Of a DNA stretch of 64,000 nucleotides, positions 60,199-64,000 are shown piece after piece; position 1 is the stretch's first letter; each line of letters begins with the position of its first letter. The translations under genes and the position numbers were made by a program. Source of the DNA: Microbacterium gubbeenense DSM 15944 (GTDB lineage Bacteria; Actinomycetota; Actinomycetes; Actinomycetales; Microbacteriaceae). Where the stretch lies: assembly GCF_000422745.1 (NCBI RefSeq), contig NZ_AUGQ01000001.1:1-64000 (forward strand), written 5' to 3'. A model generated the notes under the pieces. It had not been told where the DNA came from, ran no database searches, and was given only the letters and a program-made list of their open reading frames with translations.

Positions 60199-60208
60199 CG
60201 ACGGGCGC

Positions 60209-60838
60209 TTAGCGCGCGGCGTAGTACTCGACGACGAGCTGCACTTCACAGGTCACGGGGACCTCAGCGCGCTTCGGACGAGCGACGAGCTTCGCCTGAA
60301 GCTTGTCGAGCGTCACCTCGAGGTAGGCGGGGACGGGAGGCAGAACCTCGGCGTGTCCGCCGGCGGCTGCGACCTGGAAGGGCTCGAGGCCCTCGCTCTT
60401 GGCCTTGACCTCGATCGTCTGACCCGGCTTGACGCGGAACGACGGGCGGTCGACGAGCTTGCCGTCGACGAGGATGTGGCGGTGCACCACGAACTGACGA
60501 GCCTGTGCGGTCGTGCGAGCGAAGCCCGAACGAACGACGAGCGCGTCGAGACGCATCTCGAGCAGCTCGACGAGGTTCTCACCCGTCAGGCCCTCGGTGC
60601 GGTTCGCCTCGTTGAAGGCGATGCGCAGCTGCGCCTCGCGGATGCCGTACTGCTCGCGCAGACGCTGCTTCTCGCGCAGACGCACGGCGTAGTCACTGTC
60701 GGTCTTGCGCTTGGTGCGTCCGTGCTGGCCGGGGCCGTACGGGCGGTTCTCCATGTAGCGCGCGGCCTTCGGCGTCAGCGGGATGCCGAGTGCGCGCGAG
60801 AGCCGGACCTTGCGGCGGTCCTGGGACTTGGTAACCAT
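60209..60838 (-). CDS. rpsD: 30S ribosomal protein S4
   Basis: This 209-residue protein binds 16S rRNA early in assembly. It has DRRKVRLSRALGIPLTPKAARY, then YGPGQHG, and an S4 RNA-binding domain (RLDALVVRSGFARTTAQARQFVVHRHILVDG). It lacks the zinc-finger cysteines at the N-terminus (C-minus type). The ATG at 60838 has an AAAGGA site. It is placed alone, away from the rpoA operon. Confidence 0.97.
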   Translation of the reverse strand: MVTKSQDRRKVRLSRALGIPLTPKAARYMENRPYGPGQHGRTKRKTDSDYAVRLREKQRLREQYGIREAQLRIAFNEANRTEGLTGENLVELLEMRLDALVVRSGFARTTAQARQFVVHRHILVDGKLVDRPSFRVKPGQTIEVKAKSEGLEPFQVAAAGGHAEVLPPVPAYLEVTLDKLQAKLVARPKRAEVPVTCEVQLVVEYYAAR

Positions 60839-61009
60839 TGAGGTTCCTTTCACGTGCCGCCGATCAGGCGGCTTCACGGGCGTACATTCCGCCTTCTTCC
60901 CATGCGCGGGCGTACGCCGGAGTACCCGCAGGATAAGCGAAGGGGATGTGCTCGGAGATCGAGCCATACGATTCTACCAGAACGGCTGGGTCCTGCCTGA
61001 GCGCGGGCG
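60839..61009 (-). promoter_or_regulatory. rpsD leader with -10 box and hairpin
   Basis: A TAGAAT box (60971-60976, minus strand) suggests transcription starting near 60964, giving an rpsD leader of about 125 nt. A hairpin GCCGCC/GGCGGC (60856-60872) sits just before the ribosome-binding site. S4 represses its own mRNA in several bacteria, so this may be a target, but no known S4 leader is recognised. Confidence 0.4.
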
Positions 61010-62338
61010 TCAGTCCCCCACGATGCGGCGGATCTTCTCGAGCCGGTCGGCGACCTCGCGCTCGGCGCCGTGCGTCGTCGGCTCGTAATACCTGGTGCCG
61101 CGCAGCGCGTCCGGCAGGTACTGCTGGGTGACCACGCCCCGCGGATCGTTGTGCGGGAAGAGGTATCCCTTGCCGTGCCCGAGCCGCTTCGCCCCCGCGT
61201 AGTGGACGTCGCGCAGGTGCAGCGGCACCGTGCCGATCCGGCCCGCCTTCACGTCGGCGATCGCCGAGTCGATCGCGTTGATCACGGCGCCCGACTTCGG
61301 CGCCGTCGCGAGGTAGATCGTCGCCTCCGCGAGCGGGATCCGCGCCTCGGGCATGCCGATCAGCTGCACCGTGTCGGCGGCCGCGACGGCGATCTGCAGC
61401 GCGCGCGGGTCGGCGAGCCCGATGTCCTCCGCCGCGTGCACCATCAGCCGGCGGGCGATGAAGCGCGCGTCCTCCCCCGCCTCGATCATGCGCGCGAGGT
61501 AGTGCACCGCCGCGTCCGGGTCGGATCCGCGGATCGACTTGATGAACGCGCTGATCACGTCGTAATGCTCATCGCCCTGCCGGTCGTACCGCAGCAGCGC
61601 GCGGTCGACGGCCTGCGCGACCTGGTCGGCCGTCACGCGCGGCTCCGCGGATCCGTCCGACTCGCTGAGCGCGACGCCCGCGGCCGCCTCGAGCGCCGTG
61701 AGCGCGCGCCGGGCGTCGCCCGAGGACAGGCTCACGATCGCGTCGCGCGCCTCGTCGTCCAGCACGACGGATCCGTCGAGCCCGCGCGGATCGGTCACCG
61801 CACGGTCGACGAGGCTCGCCAGGTCGCCGTCGGTGAGCGGCTTCAGGGTGAGCAGGAGCGAGCGCGACATCAGCGGGGAGATCACCGAGAACGAGGGGTT
61901 CTCGGTCGTCGCCGCGATCAGGATCACCCACCCGTTCTCCACGCCCGGCAGCAGCGCGTCCTGCTGGGCCTTCGTGAAGCGGTGGATCTCGTCGAGGAAC
62001 AGAATCGTCGTCTGCCCGTAGAGGTCGCGATCGTCGAGGGCCTGCTTCATGACCTCGCGCACGTCCTTCACGCCCGCCGTGATCGCGGACAGTTCCACGA
62101 AACGGCGGCCCGACGAGCGCGCGATCGCTTGCGCGAGCGTCGTCTTCCCCGTGCCGGGCGGACCCCAGAGGATGACCGAGACGGTGCCGGGCTTCGCGGC
62201 ATCGGGGTCAGCCAGCGCGACGATCGGAGATCCGGAACCGAGGAGGTGGCCCTGCCCGGCGACCTCGTCGAGCGAGACGGGCCGCATGCGGACCGCGAGA
62301 GGGGTCTGCCCCGAGAAGAGCGCGCCGGAGGAATTCAT
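61010..62338 (-). CDS. rarA: Replication-associated recombination protein A (AAA ATPase)
   Basis: The 442-residue clamp-loader-like ATPase acts at stalled forks. It has [18 protein letters not shown], Walker [19 protein letters not shown], Walker [21 protein letters not shown], sensor 1 [10 protein letters not shown] and the C-terminal tetramerisation domain ([19 protein letters not shown]). The ATG at 62338 follows TAGCGT by 7 nt; a GTG three codons upstream is inside that spacing. Confidence 0.94.
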   Translation of the reverse strand: MNSSGALFSGQTPLAVRMRPVSLDEVAGQGHLLGSGSPIVALADPDAAKPGTVSVILWGPPGTGKTTLAQAIARSSGRRFVELSAITAGVKDVREVMKQALDDRDLYGQTTILFLDEIHRFTKAQQDALLPGVENGWVILIAATTENPSFSVISPLMSRSLLLTLKPLTDGDLASLVDRAVTDPRGLDGSVVLDDEARDAIVSLSSGDARRALTALEAAAGVALSESDGSAEPRVTADQVAQAVDRALLRYDRQGDEHYDVISAFIKSIRGSDPDAAVHYLARMIEAGEDARFIARRLMVHAAEDIGLADPRALQIAVAAADTVQLIGMPEARIPLAEATIYLATAPKSGAVINAIDSAIADVKAGRIGTVPLHLRDVHYAGAKRLGHGKGYLFPHNDPRGVVTQQYLPDALRGTRYYEPTTHGAEREVADRLEKIRRIVGD

Positions 62339-62345
62339 CCCACCC

Positions 62346-62351
62346 ACGCTA
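62346..62351 (-). promoter_or_regulatory. -10 box for rarA
   Basis: TAGCGT lies 7 nt before the rarA ATG at 62338 on the minus strand, again a leaderless arrangement. Confidence 0.4.
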
Positions 62352-62385
62352 TCCGGTTCGGCGCACTTTCATCCCGGGAATGTCA

Positions 62386-62391
62386 TAGGCT
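62386..62391 (+). promoter_or_regulatory. -10 box for the DUF349 gene
   Basis: TAGGCT precedes the GTG at 62442 by 50 nt, and an AAGGAG ribosome-binding site is present. Unlike the neighbours this gene has a leader. Confidence 0.4.
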
Positions 62392-62441
62392 GGGCCCGTC
62401 CCTTTCCCCCTTCACGCGGTCGCCGCGCCAAGGAGCCTCTC

Positions 62442-63950
62442 GTGTCGATCTCCGACAACACCCCCACATCCGACAGCGTCACCGAGCCCGAGAACGCGCC
62501 CGACGTCGAGTCCGCCGAGAACGCCGCTGTTCCGGCCGAGCCCGAGGCTGCGGAGCCCGCGACGGCAGAGCCCGAGGCTACCGAGCCCGAGCCCGCCGCC
62601 CCGAAGAAGGCGCCGGCTCCGAAGCCCTCCGCCGTGCCGAGCCCGGCCGCGATGGCGCGGCTCGCGAAGCCCGCGGCCCCGACGGCGCCCGTCGTCGCGC
62701 CGGCCGCTCCTCCCGCCACGCCCGGCGCGAGCGACTGGGGCCGCGTGGACGAGAACGGCGTCGTCTCCGTCAAGGAGGGCGACGAGTGGCGCGTGGTCGG
62801 CGAGTACCCGGACGGATCGCACGACGAGGCGCTGCAGTACTACGTGCAGAAGTTCGATGACCTCGCGTTCAAGGTGCACACGATCGAGCAGCGCCACCAG
62901 GCGGGCGGCGCATCGGCATCGGATCTGCGCAAGCAGGCCACGCAGCTGAAGAGCGACGTCGTCGGCGCCGCTGCCGTCGGAGACCTCGCGGAGCTCGACC
63001 GGCGCCTCACGGTGATGGTCGACGAGCTCGCCGAGGCGAGCGCACAGGAGGCGGCGGCGCAGCGCGCGGCCGTCGACCAAGCGATCGCCGACCGCACCGT
63101 GATCGTCGAGAAGGTCGAGGAGCTCGCCGCGCGCGACCCGCAGCAGGTGCAGTGGAAGCAGGCGACGGCCGACCTGAACGCCCTGTTCGCCGCCTGGCAG
63201 GAGCACCAGAAGTCGGCACCGCGCCTTCCCAAGTCGACCGCGCAGGCGCTCTGGAAGCGATTCCGCGACTCGCGCTCGAAGATCGAGCGCGCCCGCCGCG
63301 CCTTCTTCTCCGAGCTCGACGAGGTGCACAAGGCCGCGAAGGCCGACAAGACCCGCCTCATCGAGCGCGCCGAGGCGATGGCCTCGCGCGGCGAGGACGC
63401 GATCCCCGCGTACCGCGACCTCCTCGACGAGTGGAAGCGCCTCGGCCGCGCCGGCCGCAAGGCCGACGACGCGCTGTGGGCCCGGTTCAAGGCTGCGGGA
63501 GACGTGCTCTACGGCGCGCGCGCCGAGCGCTCCCTCGAGGAGCAGGCCGAGTCGAAGCCGCGCATCGAGGCCCGCGAGGCGCTCGTCGTCGAGGCCCGCG
63601 TCGTGGCCGACATCGCGGATCTGAAGAAGGCCCGCCAGACTCTCACCGACATCCAGCGCAAGTGGGACGAGATCGGCCGGATCTTCCCGCGCGAGGTCGA
63701 GCGCGATCTCGACTCGAAGATGCGCAAGATCGAGCTCGCGCTGAAGGACCGCGAGGACGTCGACTGGAAGCGGAACAACCCCGAGACCAAGGCGCGCGCG
63801 AACGACATGGAGACGCAGCTGCGCGAGTCCATCGAGGGATTCGAGAAGGATCTCGAGAAGGCGCGCGCGGCCGGCGACGACCGGGCTGCCCGCGAGGCGC
63901 AGGAGTCGATCGACGCCCGCACGGCGTGGCTGCGCGCCATCGGCGGCTGA
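62442..63950 (+). CDS. DUF349 domain protein
   Basis: In this 502-residue protein, residues 1 to about 95 are Pro/Ala/Glu-rich and disordered. Residues about 97-130 form a small domain (DWGRVDENGVVSVKEGDEWRVVGEYPDG), and the rest is a series of long charged helices containing DUF349 repeats (LWKRFRDSRSKIERARRAFF; DDALWARFKAAGDVLY; QRKWDEIGRIFP). The family is predicted to be coiled-coil. Its role is unclear, with reported links to stress or RNA. GTG start with AAGGAG 7 nt upstream. Confidence 0.88.
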   Translation: MSISDNTPTSDSVTEPENAPDVESAENAAVPAEPEAAEPATAEPEATEPEPAAPKKAPAPKPSAVPSPAAMARLAKPAAPTAPVVAPAAPPATPGASDWGRVDENGVVSVKEGDEWRVVGEYPDGSHDEALQYYVQKFDDLAFKVHTIEQRHQAGGASASDLRKQATQLKSDVVGAAAVGDLAELDRRLTVMVDELAEASAQEAAAQRAAVDQAIADRTVIVEKVEELAARDPQQVQWKQATADLNALFAAWQEHQKSAPRLPKSTAQALWKRFRDSRSKIERARRAFFSELDEVHKAAKADKTRLIERAEAMASRGEDAIPAYRDLLDEWKRLGRAGRKADDALWARFKAAGDVLYGARAERSLEEQAESKPRIEAREALVVEARVVADIADLKKARQTLTDIQRKWDEIGRIFPREVERDLDSKMRKIELALKDREDVDWKRNNPETKARANDMETQLRESIEGFEKDLEKARAAGDDRAAREAQESIDARTAWLRAIGG

Positions 63951-64000
63951 CGCCTCAGTTATCCACAGGCGCTCCCGGACGGGGCCATATCGCGACATAC
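63951..64000. other. End of window with a DnaA-box-like 9-mer
   Basis: Bases 63959-63967 read TTATCCACA, a perfect match to the DnaA box consensus TTAT(A/C)CACA. Only one copy is present in the remaining 50 bases, so nothing more can be said. Confidence 0.3.

Noticed and set aside
60839..60967. N-terminal extension of S4 from an ATG at 60967
   Set aside because: S4 proteins begin near the KSQDRRKVRLSR segment. The extension would be 43 basic residues and starts only 3 nt from the -10 box, whereas the ATG at 60838 has a good ribosome-binding site.

Overview
The window is high-GC chromosomal DNA from an actinobacterium, most probably a Microbacteriaceae member close to Microbacterium. The signs are the coding bias, GTG starts, a promoter style with a TAnnnT box 6-7 nt before the start codon, a PriA without helicase motifs, a PolA with a dead proofreading domain, an mIHF-type domain fused to guanylate kinase, a HGxxPAAW small protein in the trp cluster and an ANTAR response regulator.

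Region 1 (1-6019) is an accessory island. Two mosaics of broken insertion sequences (1-1252 and 5158-6019) enclose four co-oriented genes (1414-5156): a fusion of a heavy-metal-associated (HMA) domain to a DJ-1/PfpI domain, a His-rich lipoprotein binding protein, a FecCD-type permease and its ATPase. A perfect 17-bp palindrome (2274-2290) lies between the first two genes. The set looks like a mobile metal-chelate uptake and processing unit; an isonitrile-metallophore (chalkophore-type) substrate is a testable inference, not a demonstrated one. In the mosaics, an IS110-family 3' end is joined at the same codons to three different IS3-family transposase genes.

Region 2 (6081-17483) holds single genes and short units: a small unknown protein and a flavin-dependent oxidoreductase, an SGNH hydrolase, an MFS transporter, a DUF885 peptidase, polA, a PaaI-type thioesterase, an ANTAR regulator, an L-rhamnose mutarotase, tRNA-Leu(CAA) and pyruvate kinase.

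Region 3 (17649-31530, all minus) is amino-acid metabolism: gltBD (ammonia assimilation), lgt, then trpA-trpB-trpC, two small membrane proteins, hisI-hisF-hisG-hisE and rpe. The place where trpE would be expected, between hisI and the Trp-associated membrane gene, is empty.

Region 4 (31593-34511, plus) has two paralogous single-pass membrane proteins with repeated N-terminal PW motifs. The first carries a one-base frameshift. The pair interrupts the rsmB-rpe junction.

Region 5 (34505-59253, minus) is a very long run of 22 tightly packed genes: alaS-ruvX-mltG-aroE-aroC-aroK-aroB-efp-nusB-pyrR-pyrB-pyrC-(PH-like)-carA-carB-pyrF-gmk-rpoZ-metK-priA-fmt-rsmB. It couples shikimate and pyrimidine synthesis with translation and replication functions, and a PyrR-binding leader is visible in front of pyrR.

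Region 6 (59290-64000) has a 59-residue membrane protein, an orphan PemK/MazF-like protein, rpsD, rarA and a DUF349 protein. Starts were chosen from ribosome-binding sites, overlaps and the -10 boxes described; nothing here was checked against a database.
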